From Luteibacter aegosomatissinici (lineage in GTDB: Bacteria; Pseudomonadota; Gammaproteobacteria; Xanthomonadales; Rhodanobacteraceae), in NCBI RefSeq assembly GCF_023078495.1, contig NZ_CP095742.1, positions 2,976,001 through 3,040,000 on the forward strand: 64,000 nucleotides of DNA. Direction: 5' to 3'. Shown here in pieces: positions 8,602 through 18,145 of the stretch. A model generated the notes under the pieces. The model made no database searches. It had not been told where the DNA came from and saw nothing but the letters and a program-made list of their open reading frames with translations. Within the stretch, counting starts at the first letter, position 1. Each line of letters begins with the position of its first letter. Made by a program: the position numbers and the translations under genes.

Positions 8602-8648
8602 TTGACAAGACGTCAGAAAGCCGTACGATATACGCAACATATCCGTAC
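8602..8648 (+). promoter_or_regulatory. Predicted promoter with overlapping imperfect inverted repeat, upstream of the ribbon-helix-helix gene
   Basis: TTGACA (8602-8607), 16 bases, then TACGAT (8624-8629). An imperfect inverted repeat, GTACGATAT at 8623-8631 and ATATCCGTAC at 8639-8648, overlaps the -10 element and the expected transcription start. This is a natural place for autorepression by the RHH protein encoded 13 bp downstream. The 11-mer CGTACGATATA here (8622-8632) also occurs in the PadR-family operator at 46652-46662. Confidence 0.55.
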
Positions 8649-8660
8649 AAGGTACACGCC

Positions 8661-8867
8661 ATGGACAAGACCAAGCTGACCGTGAACCTGTCTGACGACG
8701 TCACCCAGGCACTCCGCGCACTCGCGGCAGAGAAAGGCATCAGTCTCACGGAAGTCCTCCGGCAGGCCATCAGCATGGAGCGGTTCCTCAGTCAGGAAGT
8801 CAATGAGGGAAAGAAGATCCTCATTGAGGACAAGGACGGCAGCATGCGTCAGGTCATCTTCCGGTAA
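8661..8867 (+). CDS. Ribbon-helix-helix (CopG/Arc-like) protein, 68 aa
   Basis: The ATG at 8661 (MDKTKLTVNLSDDVTQAL) follows AAGG at eight bases. The pattern is a short beta strand (KLTVNLS), helix A (DDVTQALRALAAEKG), a turn and helix B (SLTEVLRQAISMERFL), which is the RHH fold of dimeric DNA-binding proteins. The tail (KKILIEDKDGSMRQVIFR) resembles the C-terminal extension of stand-alone RHH proteins. There is no adjacent toxin of a known family. The downstream gene, 27 bp on, encodes a small membrane protein. Likely a DNA-binding repressor of its own operon, given the inverted repeat at its promoter; that is inference. The frame stays open upstream, but without coding character. Confidence 0.75.
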   Translation: MDKTKLTVNLSDDVTQALRALAAEKGISLTEVLRQAISMERFLSQEVNEGKKILIEDKDGSMRQVIFR

Positions 8868-8894
8868 GCCAAACAAGACAGAAGGATGGTCAGC

Positions 8895-9221
8895 ATGGAA
8901 GACTTGGGCGACATCGAATTGTTTGACGAGGTCAGCACCACCCCGTATGTGCCCGTCGCCGCGACACATCTGACAATCACCCAGTCGCCGCCACCAAAGA
9001 CCGAGCCATACAATGCCGGGAAAGCCATGGACGAGGCGCGCCGCAAGCTCGCCTACCTCCTTGCATGGCTGTTGGCGGTCATCTGCTGCTTTACGTTGTT
9101 TTGTGTTGCGGTCGGCGCAGACTTCGACCACCTGAAGGGCATCCTCGAGCTCGTCATCGGGCCCGTTGGCTCACTCGTTGGCGCCGCGACCGGCTTTTAC
9201 TTCGGAAGCCAGGCGAAGTAG
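8895..9221 (+). CDS. Small membrane protein, 108 aa
   Basis: The ATG at 8895 (MEDLGDIELFDEVSTT) has AAGG nine bases upstream. The ATG at 8886 is too close to that site. The first 55 residues are soluble and acidic. Two hydrophobic segments follow: LLAWLLAVICCFTLFCVAVG, and a Gly-rich one near the end (LVIGPVGSLVGAATGFYFG) before a short polar tail. This layout resembles small two-helix membrane proteins often encoded in accessory DNA. Cotranscribed with the RHH gene. I do not assign a function. The 279 bp between its stop and the integrase stop (9222-9500) show no gene. Confidence 0.65.
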   Translation: MEDLGDIELFDEVSTTPYVPVAATHLTITQSPPPKTEPYNAGKAMDEARRKLAYLLAWLLAVICCFTLFCVAVGADFDHLKGILELVIGPVGSLVGAATGFYFGSQAK

Positions 9222-9500
9222 CCCAGGACGCAACAGCATCCGGTCGGTGCATTGACACTCCCCCGTCCACATCCAGGCTTGTCGATGCCACCGACAACGC
9301 AGGGCACGGATTCCAATCCGCCCGAAACACAGGGCCGGCACCAGCCACCCTCCTGTCGACGCCCGACTCAACGCCCACCGCACTGCCCTAGTCGCCGACG
9401 CGGCAGTCGTCGTACCGCCCGACGAAGCATCACCCTTGAATGGGCCGCGTCTTTTGCGCGGTGTGATGTGCCCGCGAACCTGTTGTCCCGGGCCATGCCG

Positions 9501-11000
9501 TCAAGCGAAGACGTCCCGAGCCGGCGTGACCGGGAAGTCCAGCAGTCGGATGGCATCGAGCACCTGCTTCTTGGGTGCATCCATGCCGTAACTTGCATGG
9601 TGCTCGTCGTCGAGGTCGTGGCCAACATACGCCGCGCGCACTTCCGCCTGGACGCCCTTGGCCTGAAGGGTTTGAATCAGGGTCTTGCGGAAACTGTGGA
9701 AACCGAGTTTGCCCGTTTCGGGCTTGACCAGCAGTTCGCCAAGATGGCGGCCGAAGGCCTTGGACAACCAGTCACCCTTGCCGTTTGTGGCCGCCCCGGC
9801 TTTTGTGGCACGACGACCCACGCGGGGAAACAGGCGCTTTTCGCCTTCAGCCCGCAAGCGTTCAACGCGCTTCAAGAGTCCCATCTTGATGAACTCGGGG
9901 TGGACGGGAATGACGCGATTGGAAAAATCGTTCTTCGTGCTCTGCCCGTCGCCCTCATCCGTAATCCGCAGACAGGGAATGCCGTCGACGTCAAAAAAGT
10001 CGTCGAGCATGAGCTGGCCAATTTCGGAAACCCGCGCGCCGGTGAAAAGTCCCATCCACACACCAAGGCGGGCTTCGGGTTCAATCTTTTTGAGATTGTC
10101 CGGCGCAAAGAGGACCTTGAGCTGTGCGTCGGTAAATGGTTTGAAGCCATGCTTTTTCCGCAGGCGCTTTTCACGCGCACCATAGGTCGCGTGACCCGAG
10201 GCCGGGTTGTCGTTCCTGGGAAAGTCGACAAAGCCTTTTCCTTTTGCCCATTCGAGAAAGCCCCGCAGATACGACAGCCGGTTGACGATGGTCGGTGTGG
10301 CGAGGTTTCTCGCACGCAGTTCCGACACCCATCCCCCAATGACCACCCGCGTGCAGTCGTGGACGGGGGTGTCTGCACCTGCGGTCCGAACGAAATCTTC
10401 AAGCGCCTGGCGCTTTGACACGAGGGTCTTGCCACGGGTCGACTGCTGGATGTCCTTGACCCACTGCGTGACTGCTTTTTCGAGGAGCATGACGGCACTG
10501 GGGGCTGCAGGGGCAAGCACCGAGCGCTGTGCAGCAATGGTCGTGTGCGCGACTGATGTGGGTGCTGCGGGAGAACGTGCATCCGTGGGTGCGCTGTCGC
10601 GCATCAACGTCTGGACCATGGCTTCCTTGTGCATGTCGCCAATGCGGGCGATGGCCTCCATCGCCTCCATGTGGTCGGCGGCGTCCCTGGTTTCGAGTTC
10701 GACGGACCCGTCGGCGCCGACTTTCAGTTTGTACGTCTTGCCATTCCGGTTGAGGAATGCGGCGAGCTCATCGACGTTCCACTTCTTCCCTGCCATGCCA
10801 CGCGTCCTGACGACCGATTGGAGCTCATCATACGCACGCCAAAGTTCGAGGGCGAGGTCACGCGCAGGACCGAGGTCTCGCGTGGAAAGACTTTTCTTGA
10901 TGACGGCGTGTGGGAACAACACACGAAGAACAACCGGCACTCTCCGCCGGAAATGGAAGATGCCACTGGGTGACCGGACCAGGTAGTGCGGGATGCGCAT
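9501..11000 (-). CDS. Tyrosine-family site-specific recombinase (integrase), 499 aa
   Basis: The N-terminus (MRIPHYLVRSPSGIFHFRRRVP) is the short beta unit typical of the large integrases of genomic islands. A SAM-like core-binding region lies near residues 170-265. The catalytic domain shows the first Arg in GLFTGARVSEIG, His435 and Arg438 in HSFRK, His461 in YVGHD and the nucleophile Tyr471 in HHASYG, so the active site is complete. It reads away from the tRNA-Ser gene, whose 3' end is 89 bp upstream of its start, the standard arrangement for an element integrated in a tRNA 3' end. A pair of 11-bp direct repeats lies between them. No excisionase is recognised. Confidence 0.95.
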   Translation of the reverse strand: MRIPHYLVRSPSGIFHFRRRVPVVLRVLFPHAVIKKSLSTRDLGPARDLALELWRAYDELQSVVRTRGMAGKKWNVDELAAFLNRNGKTYKLKVGADGSVELETRDAADHMEAMEAIARIGDMHKEAMVQTLMRDSAPTDARSPAAPTSVAHTTIAAQRSVLAPAAPSAVMLLEKAVTQWVKDIQQSTRGKTLVSKRQALEDFVRTAGADTPVHDCTRVVIGGWVSELRARNLATPTIVNRLSYLRGFLEWAKGKGFVDFPRNDNPASGHATYGAREKRLRKKHGFKPFTDAQLKVLFAPDNLKKIEPEARLGVWMGLFTGARVSEIGQLMLDDFFDVDGIPCLRITDEGDGQSTKNDFSNRVIPVHPEFIKMGLLKRVERLRAEGEKRLFPRVGRRATKAGAATNGKGDWLSKAFGRHLGELLVKPETGKLGFHSFRKTLIQTLQAKGVQAEVRAAYVGHDLDDEHHASYGMDAPKKQVLDAIRLLDFPVTPARDVFA

Positions 11001-11010
11001 CGGGACTCCA

Positions 11011-11033
11011 ATGTGTCCCGAAATGTGTCCCGA
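11011..11033. repeat. Tandem direct repeat (ATGTGTCCCGA twice)
   Basis: ATGTGTCCCGA occurs at 11011-11021 and 11023-11033, a 12-bp period, directly before the integrase start and close to the tRNA 3' end. Such short iterations beside an integrase are candidates for recombinase arm-binding sites or for repression of the integrase promoter. Confidence 0.6.
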
Positions 11034-11062
11034 TGGCGGTTTGGCAGGTCAAGTGCAAGTGA

Positions 11063-11086
11063 CTGATTTTATTACCAAAAAATCAG
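11063..11086. other. AT-rich hairpin immediately downstream of tRNA-Ser
   Basis: CTGATTTT (11063-11070) and AAAATCAG (11079-11086) form an eight-base-pair stem with an eight-base loop, two bases beyond the encoded CCA of the tRNA. It could be a weak tRNA terminator or belong to the attachment site. No T-run follows it on the minus strand. Confidence 0.4.
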
Positions 11087-11088
11087 CT

Positions 11089-11178
11089 TGGCGGAGAGAG
11101 TGGGATTCGAACCCACGGTAGGCTTACACCTACGGCAGTTTTCAAGACTGCTGCCTTAAACCACTCGGCCATCTCTCC
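11089..11178 (-). tRNA. tRNA-Ser (anticodon UGA)
   Basis: The minus strand gives a 90-base class II tRNA: acceptor stem GGAGAGA pairing with TCTCTCC, a D arm, the anticodon TGA in loop CTTGAAA (anticodon at 11142-11144), a long variable arm with stem GTAGG/CCTAC, the T arm with GGTTCGAATCC, and an encoded CCA (11089-11091). Its 3' end faces the integrase and is the probable attachment site of the element to the left. Confidence 0.97.
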
Positions 11179-11311
11179 GTATTTTCAGCGCTCCCGCTGT
11201 TGCAGCCGGAGGTAAAGCAAGGCATGCCGGGATTGCCCCGGCCGGGCAATTGTACCCGAACCGTCTAGCGAATGGCTCCGGAAGCCCATTCACGAACGCC
11301 CCAGAAAAGAC

Positions 11312-11335
11312 AAAGCCCCGCCGAAGCGGGGCTTT
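11312..11335 (-). terminator. Rho-independent terminator downstream of serS
   Basis: A perfect ten-base-pair stem (AAAGCCCCGC and its complement) closes a TTCG tetraloop on the minus strand and is followed by the T-rich TTTGTCTTTTC. It lies 114 bp past the serS stop and would end that transcript before the tRNA gene. Confidence 0.85.
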
Positions 11336-11449
11336 GGACGAAGAACCGACACACGCCTGAGCGCCCGCCGGTCCTGCCACCGGTGCTTTGGTGGTCTTGA
11401 GAGCCGGACAGCGCCGGCAGGACGCTTCGATGTTACCGCAAGATACTGC

Positions 11450-12760
<1,311 letters not shown>

Positions 12761-12816
12761 TTATCGCAAAAAATGCCCCGGGGGCGCGCCGCCGGGGATT
12801 CTCGTCACTCTAACGG

Positions 12817-15774
12817 TTACCCCAGCACCAAGCCTCGGCGGTAGGCCAGCCGGGCCGGCACCCGCAGCGTGGCACGGGTGCCACCCTCGTCGATGCGTGC
12901 GAACACGAGGGTGCCGCCGATCTCCCGGGCCCGCTCGCGCATGCCGGCCATGCCCCAGCGCCCTTCGGGCACCGCCGCCTCGGTATCGCTCATGCCAACA
13001 CCATCATCGGCCACCACGGCCAGAAGGGCCTGGCGTTCATAGCGCAGCGCCACGCACACCCGCTTTCCCTGCGAATGCCGGAACGCATTGGCGACGAGCT
13101 CCTGCACGATCGCGTGCACCTCATCCGCCACCGCCGGGCGAAGGGCGCGCGGCTGGCCCGTCACCTCCACGGAAACCGTCATGCCGTGCGGTCCACCGAT
13201 CAACGCCGCCAACTTCTGCACGTCGGCGGGCAACGACTCCAGCGAATCATTGACCGAACGTAGCCCCATGATCTTCTCGCGACCCTGCGCCAGGGCGTCC
13301 TCGGCGATGTCCACCACCTTGGCGAATCGTTCGCGGGTTGCGCCTTCGGTGCGTTGGCCGGCCGCATGCGCGTGGAACAGCAGGGCCTGGAAGTGTTGCA
13401 GCAGCGAATCGTGGAGATCGCGAGCGATGCGCTCACGCTCTTCGAGGCGGGTCTGGTGAGCAGCAAAAACGCGCGCCATGTGCCGGCGATACACCACCCA
13501 CAGCGCGGCGAGCAGGGCCAGTACGCACAGCACGCGGAACCACCAGGTCTGGTAGAACGCCGGCAGGATCCGGAAGGCCAGCGTCGTCGCCGCCACCGGC
13601 CACGTGCCATCGGCAGCGGAAGCCTGGATCCGGAACTGGTAGTGACCGGGGCCCAGGTTGGAGTAATGCACGCGCCGCTGCACGCCGGCATCCTGCCAGC
13701 CCTCATCAATGCCGCTGAGCTCGTAACGAAAGCGGGTTTTCGCGGGCGCGACCAAGGTGGGCGCGGTGAAGCCGATCTCGACGCTTCGCGTGCCTTCCTC
13801 GAGTGCCGCAGCGTTGCCGCCGGTGAAGCGAAGGTCCTGGCCGTTGAGGGTTTCAACAGCGACAGTCGGCGCGGGCGCTGCGGCGGCAATGTGTGCAGGG
13901 TCGATCCACGCCACGCTGCGCTCGCTCGCGAGCCACATGCGCCCGTCCGTGCCCTCCTCCAGCGGATCGAGCTGGATAGTGCCGGAGGTGCCACGCAAGC
14001 CATCGTCCTGATCGAACACCGTGTCGCTCACCACGTGACCGGGCGACGCGATGGCGGCGTCAATCTCCGCAGAGGGCAACAGGAACAAACCTCGCGTGGT
14101 CAGCAGCCACAGGTCGCCATTCGCGCGCTCCACCATGTCACCCGCACCCGCGTAGCGTTCGCCATGCGTGCCGGTGATGCGCTGGAAGTGTTCACCCCGC
14201 TTCAGCATGAGGCCATCGCCGCCACTCACCCACAAACCGCGCTTGCCCACGTAGAGACCATCCACGGCACCCACTTCCACGCCATCGGCGCCGCCGTAAC
14301 GCTTCTCCTTCCCGCCGGCCAACATCACCAGCACGCTGCCCGGCCGGCCGATCCATGCACGGTCGGCCTCGACTACGAGCGAAAGCGCCGTCTTGGGAAA
14401 CATGTTGGCCCAGTCGTGGCCATCCCAGCGCCAGATGGTGTTGCCCAGGTCCATCCAAAGGTCGCCAGCGGGTCCCGTCGCCATGCCATGGCAGGCCCTG
14501 CCCGGCGCTTCCGCCGTGCGCCCGTTCGTGCGCATGGGCGGCAGGGGAATGGCTTCGGTCACGCCACCGCGCAGGCGGTGCAGTGTCTGGTCCGCACTCA
14601 TCCACACGCTGCCATCGGCGGCGCGGGCGAAGCAGTTCACGTGCGTGCCCAGTTCGGGATGCGGCTCGACGGCTGCGCCGGCGAGCAAGGGCGGCATCGT
14701 CGAGCGGCTCGCGATCCACAGCGTGCCGTTATCGCCGGCCACGATAGTGGGGTGGTACACCCCCTGCGGTAGCGGCACGGGCGTGAACCGCGTGGCCCTG
14801 AACTGTTCCAGGCCGCGCGAACTCGCCACCCATACATTGCCGTCGCGGTCGACGTAGTCGGCGGTGACATCCACATCCTCGCCATCGCCGAAGCGCACCC
14901 GCTCCGTGATCAGTTGGCGCGTGCCATCACGCGTCTCGGCGTGATAGCGCAGCAGGCCATCACTGGTCGGGATCCACAGGGCGCGGTACCGGTCGACGAT
15001 CATGTCGGCGGTGGGCGTGGCACTGATGTGCACGGCATGCTCGGGCAAGTCGGCCATCGCGGCGATGCCCGCATCGGCGTCCACGCGCTCGAACACATCG
15101 GCGCCAGGACGCCGCCGGTAGGCGTCGTTGCCGCTGAACGCCCAGTACGAGCCATCCCAGCCGGTGCCATACAGGTTGAAATAGACGCCCCGGTCACCCT
15201 TGGCCGAGGTGACGTTCACCGGCTTGAACTGTTTGCCGGTGAGCTCGACGAGACCACCCGCCGTGCCCAGCCATACGCCACCATGGGGGCCGTTGCTGAG
15301 CGACATGCTGGTGACCAGGGCGTGCCCCGTCTCCACATCAGCCACGACGCCGTGATTGATCCTGACGACGCGGCCACGCAGCGTGCCGACCCAAAGCGCG
15401 CCCTCGCGGTCGCCAAAGACGGTGGTGATCAGGTCGGCGCCCAGCGCCTTTTCGAACATGCGCTCGAAGCGCACGCCATCGAACCGGTAGAGGCCATTGG
15501 CGCCACCGACCCACAGGTAGCCATCGCGATCCTGGGTGATCGCGTAGATGCCTTGTGGGGCCCCATCGCGCATGGTGAACAGGGTGCGTTGCAGTTGCTC
15601 CACCGCAAGGAACGCGGGCATTTGCGAGGGCGCTGCCTGGGTGGCACTGGGCGCCTGGGCCACGCTCACGCTCGGGCCGGCCGCCGCCAGGGCCGCCAGC
15701 GCGGCGCCAAACAGATGTCTATATGCACTCACGCAGAGTGCGCGCCGCGCCTGCCCGAGCAGCGTAAAAAGCAT
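12817..15774 (-). CDS. Two-component sensor histidine kinase with Reg_prop propeller, Y_Y_Y and HisKA_3 domains, 985 aa
   Basis: Same architecture as the kinase at 5227-8310. It has a signal-peptide-like start (HLFGAALAALAAAG...VAQA), a periplasmic propeller with recurring D-G-x-x-W-x-G repeats (DGYLWVGGANGLYRFDG), a Y_Y_Y domain, one membrane segment (WWFRVLCVLALLAALWVVY), HisKA_3 with the phospho-His in IARDLHDSLLQHFQAL, and HATPase_c (VQELVANAFRHSQGK; VADDGVGMS; GMAGMRERA). It lies 86 bp upstream of the serS start on the same strand, with no response regulator beside it, so its partner must be elsewhere. The start at 15774 lacks a strong ribosome-binding site; the GTG at about 15732 is an alternative. 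The ligand is unknown. Confidence 0.92.
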   Translation of the reverse strand: MLFTLLGQARRALCVSAYRHLFGAALAALAAAGPSVSVAQAPSATQAAPSQMPAFLAVEQLQRTLFTMRDGAPQGIYAITQDRDGYLWVGGANGLYRFDGVRFERMFEKALGADLITTVFGDREGALWVGTLRGRVVRINHGVVADVETGHALVTSMSLSNGPHGGVWLGTAGGLVELTGKQFKPVNVTSAKGDRGVYFNLYGTGWDGSYWAFSGNDAYRRRPGADVFERVDADAGIAAMADLPEHAVHISATPTADMIVDRYRALWIPTSDGLLRYHAETRDGTRQLITERVRFGDGEDVDVTADYVDRDGNVWVASSRGLEQFRATRFTPVPLPQGVYHPTIVAGDNGTLWIASRSTMPPLLAGAAVEPHPELGTHVNCFARAADGSVWMSADQTLHRLRGGVTEAIPLPPMRTNGRTAEAPGRACHGMATGPAGDLWMDLGNTIWRWDGHDWANMFPKTALSLVVEADRAWIGRPGSVLVMLAGGKEKRYGGADGVEVGAVDGLYVGKRGLWVSGGDGLMLKRGEHFQRITGTHGERYAGAGDMVERANGDLWLLTTRGLFLLPSAEIDAAIASPGHVVSDTVFDQDDGLRGTSGTIQLDPLEEGTDGRMWLASERSVAWIDPAHIAAAAPAPTVAVETLNGQDLRFTGGNAAALEEGTRSVEIGFTAPTLVAPAKTRFRYELSGIDEGWQDAGVQRRVHYSNLGPGHYQFRIQASAADGTWPVAATTLAFRILPAFYQTWWFRVLCVLALLAALWVVYRRHMARVFAAHQTRLEERERIARDLHDSLLQHFQALLFHAHAAGQRTEGATRERFAKVVDIAEDALAQGREKIMGLRSVNDSLESLPADVQKLAALIGGPHGMTVSVEVTGQPRALRPAVADEVHAIVQELVANAFRHSQGKRVCVALRYERQALLAVVADDGVGMSDTEAAVPEGRWGMAGMRERAREIGGTLVFARIDEGGTRATLRVPARLAYRRGLVLG

Positions 15775-15877
15775 GGTGGATGTCTCGCCCGCGGTGGTGG
15801 TAAAGCAGCGCCGGCCCCTTCGTGCCGGTCGCCCAACCCGGACTGTAACATTCGCACGTCCGCTGCGCGGCCCTGCC

Positions 15878-17413
15878 CTACGTCACTGGCGCCGCCCGCC
15901 GCGGCTTGAGCTGACGCTGCGCGAAATACGCCTCCAGCGACTCCACCTTGCCCTCGGCATCCGCGACCGCCACCCACGTATCCGGTCGCAGCAGGTAGGC
16001 CGCACCCTCGGCCAGCCCCGCCTTGGCGTACGAAGGCTCCCACGCAAAATCCCGCAAGGCCACGCCCCGGTGCAGGCACCAGGCGCGCAGCTCGGGCCGG
16101 GGCGTGCCGTACACGTGCACCTGCCAACCGATGCTCGGCAGCGGTTCGAAGTTATCGCCGCCGGCGGTACGCACCCATGGCAGGCGATCGCCGCCTTTCA
16201 CCTCGCCGGCTTCGCCTTCGCTCAGGGCGCTGTCGTAGTAGACCAGCGAAGTTTGCGAGATCAGCCGGAACATCGCCTCGCGGGCGGCCTCCACCTTGAA
16301 GGCCACGCTGGCGATGTGCGGGAAGATGTTCACCCGGAGGAAATCGGCAACGGTGCCGCCCGAGGTCATCATGGAGAACGCACGGTCGGTGCTTTTCACC
16401 AGCGTATGCGCGAAGCCGCGGCGCTCCTTGTCGAAGGTGTCGAGCAAGGCATCCGGCGCCTCATCGCGCAACACGGCCGCCAGCTTCCAGGCCAGGTTGA
16501 TCGCATCGAGGATGCCAGTGTTCATGCCCTGCCCGCCCGCCGGGCTGTGCACGTGGCCGGCATCGCCCAGGATCAGCACGCGATCGCGACGGAAGGTATC
16601 GGCCACGCGGTGGTGCACACGGTAACTGGAAAACCAGGTCACTTCATCGACGGTGACATCGAGCCGCTTGATCGCGTCCTGGTGGATATCCGCGAAGGTG
16701 AGTTCTTCGGCACGTTCCGCACGCGCATCATCGATCGAACCGATCAGGCGCGAGCGGCCTTCCGTGCCGTACGGAAGTACCAGCACGAAATCGCCATGCT
16801 CAATCGATACGTGGCCCTCCTCGGGGCGTTGCAGCCCACTGAGCTTCACGTCCGCCACGTAGAACACCGAGCGATACGTGCCACCCTCGAAGCCGAGTTT
16901 CAGCTGCTCGCGCACGGTGGAACGTGCTCCATCACACGCGGCGAGGTAGCGACTGGTGAAGGTCTCCTCGCCGCCATCCGCGCGCCGGATGCGTGATGTC
17001 ACCGCATCATCATTCTGATCGAACGAGAGCAACTCGGTGCCTCGCTCGATCGTCGCCCCCATGGCCGCCAGCCGGTCACCGAGCGTGCGCTCATGGTGGT
17101 CCTGCGGGTAGACCAGCGGGTACGGATACGGGGAAATGTCTTTACCGGCATCGCCGAAGATCAGCCGCGCGGCCGGCTTGCCGCGCGTCCACATGTTGAT
17201 CGCGGCCATGTGGTGCCCCTGGGCGATCAACGTGTCGGCCAGGTCGAGCTGCCGGTACAGCTCGAGCGTACGGGCCTGGACCACCATGGCCCGCGAGGTA
17301 TCGCCCGGCCCCGCCTTCTTGTCGATGATGCGGACCTTGATGCCCTGGGCGGTAAGCCAGAGGGCGAGGACCAGTCCAGTGGGGCCGGCACCTACGATCA
17401 GTACGTCGTTCAT
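15878..17413 (-). CDS. FAD-dependent aromatic-type monooxygenase, 511 aa
   Basis: A class A flavoprotein monooxygenase of the PheA/TfdB/MhpA type. Motifs: GxGxxG in VLIVGAGPTGLVLA (residues 4-17), the DG motif in AACDGARSTVR (near 163), and the GD motif ILGDAGHVHSPAGGQGMNTG (near 285), which binds FAD ribityl and the substrate side. The C-terminal thioredoxin-like extension common in this group is present (last ~150 residues). Such enzymes hydroxylate aromatic or polyketide substrates with NAD(P)H and O2; the substrate cannot be told from sequence alone. GAGGTG lies seven bases before the ATG. It is 96 bp downstream of the SRPBCC gene on the same strand, separated by a short GTAG-headed repeat. 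Confidence 0.9.
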   Translation of the reverse strand: MNDVLIVGAGPTGLVLALWLTAQGIKVRIIDKKAGPGDTSRAMVVQARTLELYRQLDLADTLIAQGHHMAAINMWTRGKPAARLIFGDAGKDISPYPYPLVYPQDHHERTLGDRLAAMGATIERGTELLSFDQNDDAVTSRIRRADGGEETFTSRYLAACDGARSTVREQLKLGFEGGTYRSVFYVADVKLSGLQRPEEGHVSIEHGDFVLVLPYGTEGRSRLIGSIDDARAERAEELTFADIHQDAIKRLDVTVDEVTWFSSYRVHHRVADTFRRDRVLILGDAGHVHSPAGGQGMNTGILDAINLAWKLAAVLRDEAPDALLDTFDKERRGFAHTLVKSTDRAFSMMTSGGTVADFLRVNIFPHIASVAFKVEAAREAMFRLISQTSLVYYDSALSEGEAGEVKGGDRLPWVRTAGGDNFEPLPSIGWQVHVYGTPRPELRAWCLHRGVALRDFAWEPSYAKAGLAEGAAYLLRPDTWVAVADAEGKVESLEAYFAQRQLKPRRAAPVT

Positions 17414-17490
17414 GCTGGGGCACCTCGGTCGGCGACGTTGGGATTTCGCCGAATGTGCGCCGAAACACGGGGCGTGTCGAGCGCCCCGGG

Positions 17491-17515
17491 CTCGCGCGCA
17501 AGCGCGCTCCTACAG
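17491..17515. repeat. Short GTAG-headed palindromic repeat (second REP-like class)
   Basis: TCGCGCGCAAGCGCGCTCCT followed by ACAG. The GCGCGC/GCGCGC arms form a hairpin. On the minus strand the element starts with GTAGGAGCGC, the same head as the longer REPs at 33.8-48.2 kb. Related copies lie at 36268-36291 and 46152-46174. The TAG of the head is the stop codon of the SRPBCC gene. Confidence 0.7.
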
Positions 17516-17920
17516 GGTGGATTCGAGATTGCTAAGGATGGTTTGCCAGCCTTGGGTGCTGGGTTTGAGCCACTGTTCCTGCACTTCATGGGTGAGGGTC
17601 AGGTTGCAGCCACCAGGTACGGCCGCGATGTGGATCTGGACGTGTACCGAACCGGGGTCATACATCGGCACAGCGAAGCTGAAGGCAAGGTCGTGGGGCG
17701 GATCGATGCGCTCGTAGATGCCGGTGTGCAGCACGTTCACATTTTCGCGGCGTTCAACGATGCGGTAGCTGCCACCAACCTGCGGATGAAGTGCCACCTC
17801 GACCATCTCGCCATCGGGCGTCGCAAAGAGCCACTGGCCGACCGTATCCTGGTCAAGCCACGCGTCGAATACGCGCTCCGCCGGGTACGGAAAGTAGTGC
17901 GTGACGGTGACGCGGGCCAT
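17510..17920 (-). CDS. SRPBCC/AHSA1-family protein, 136 aa
   Basis: The start MARVTVTHYFPYPAERVFDAW at 17920 has CAGGA eight bases upstream; the longer frame to 18364 overlaps the divergent sulfatase and reads as non-coding. The pattern is that of the START-like helix-grip fold of AHSA1 (Aha1 C-terminal) homologues: an N-terminal strand, the AERVFDAW helix, the GQWLFATPDG segment, GGSYRIV, and a C-terminal helix (GWQTILSNLEST). These proteins bind hydrophobic ligands; function unassigned. Divergent from the arylsulfatase gene, which starts 225 bp away. Its stop codon lies inside a GTAG-headed repeat. Confidence 0.85.
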   Translation of the reverse strand: MARVTVTHYFPYPAERVFDAWLDQDTVGQWLFATPDGEMVEVALHPQVGGSYRIVERRENVNVLHTGIYERIDPPHDLAFSFAVPMYDPGSVHVQIHIAAVPGGCNLTLTHEVQEQWLKPSTQGWQTILSNLESTL

Positions 17921-18145
17921 GGCGGGATCCTGGGCACGGAACGGCGCTCGTACCGTCGCCGATTTTTGCTTACGAAACAATCGCCATGGCCTGCAATTGT
18001 GCTGGCAGGGGCCGCCAACGGCTGCTGGCGGCAAGTGCGACCCCATAAGTAGTTCTACGAAGCGCGTCTCACCTGATTTTCGCTTGTCGCACCCCGCCGC
18101 TCTTCTGATGCTGGCAGCCACTCCGAAACGGATGGACTCGCGACC

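Noticed and set aside
8623-8648. A toxin-antitoxin label for the RHH/membrane pair
   Set aside because: The second protein matches no toxin family that I recognise, so I keep it as a possibility, not a call.
11375-11430. Possible structured RNA (GC-rich stretch before serS end)
   Set aside because: The pairings I can draw are short, and there is no 4.5S-RNA GGAAGCAGCC-type motif.
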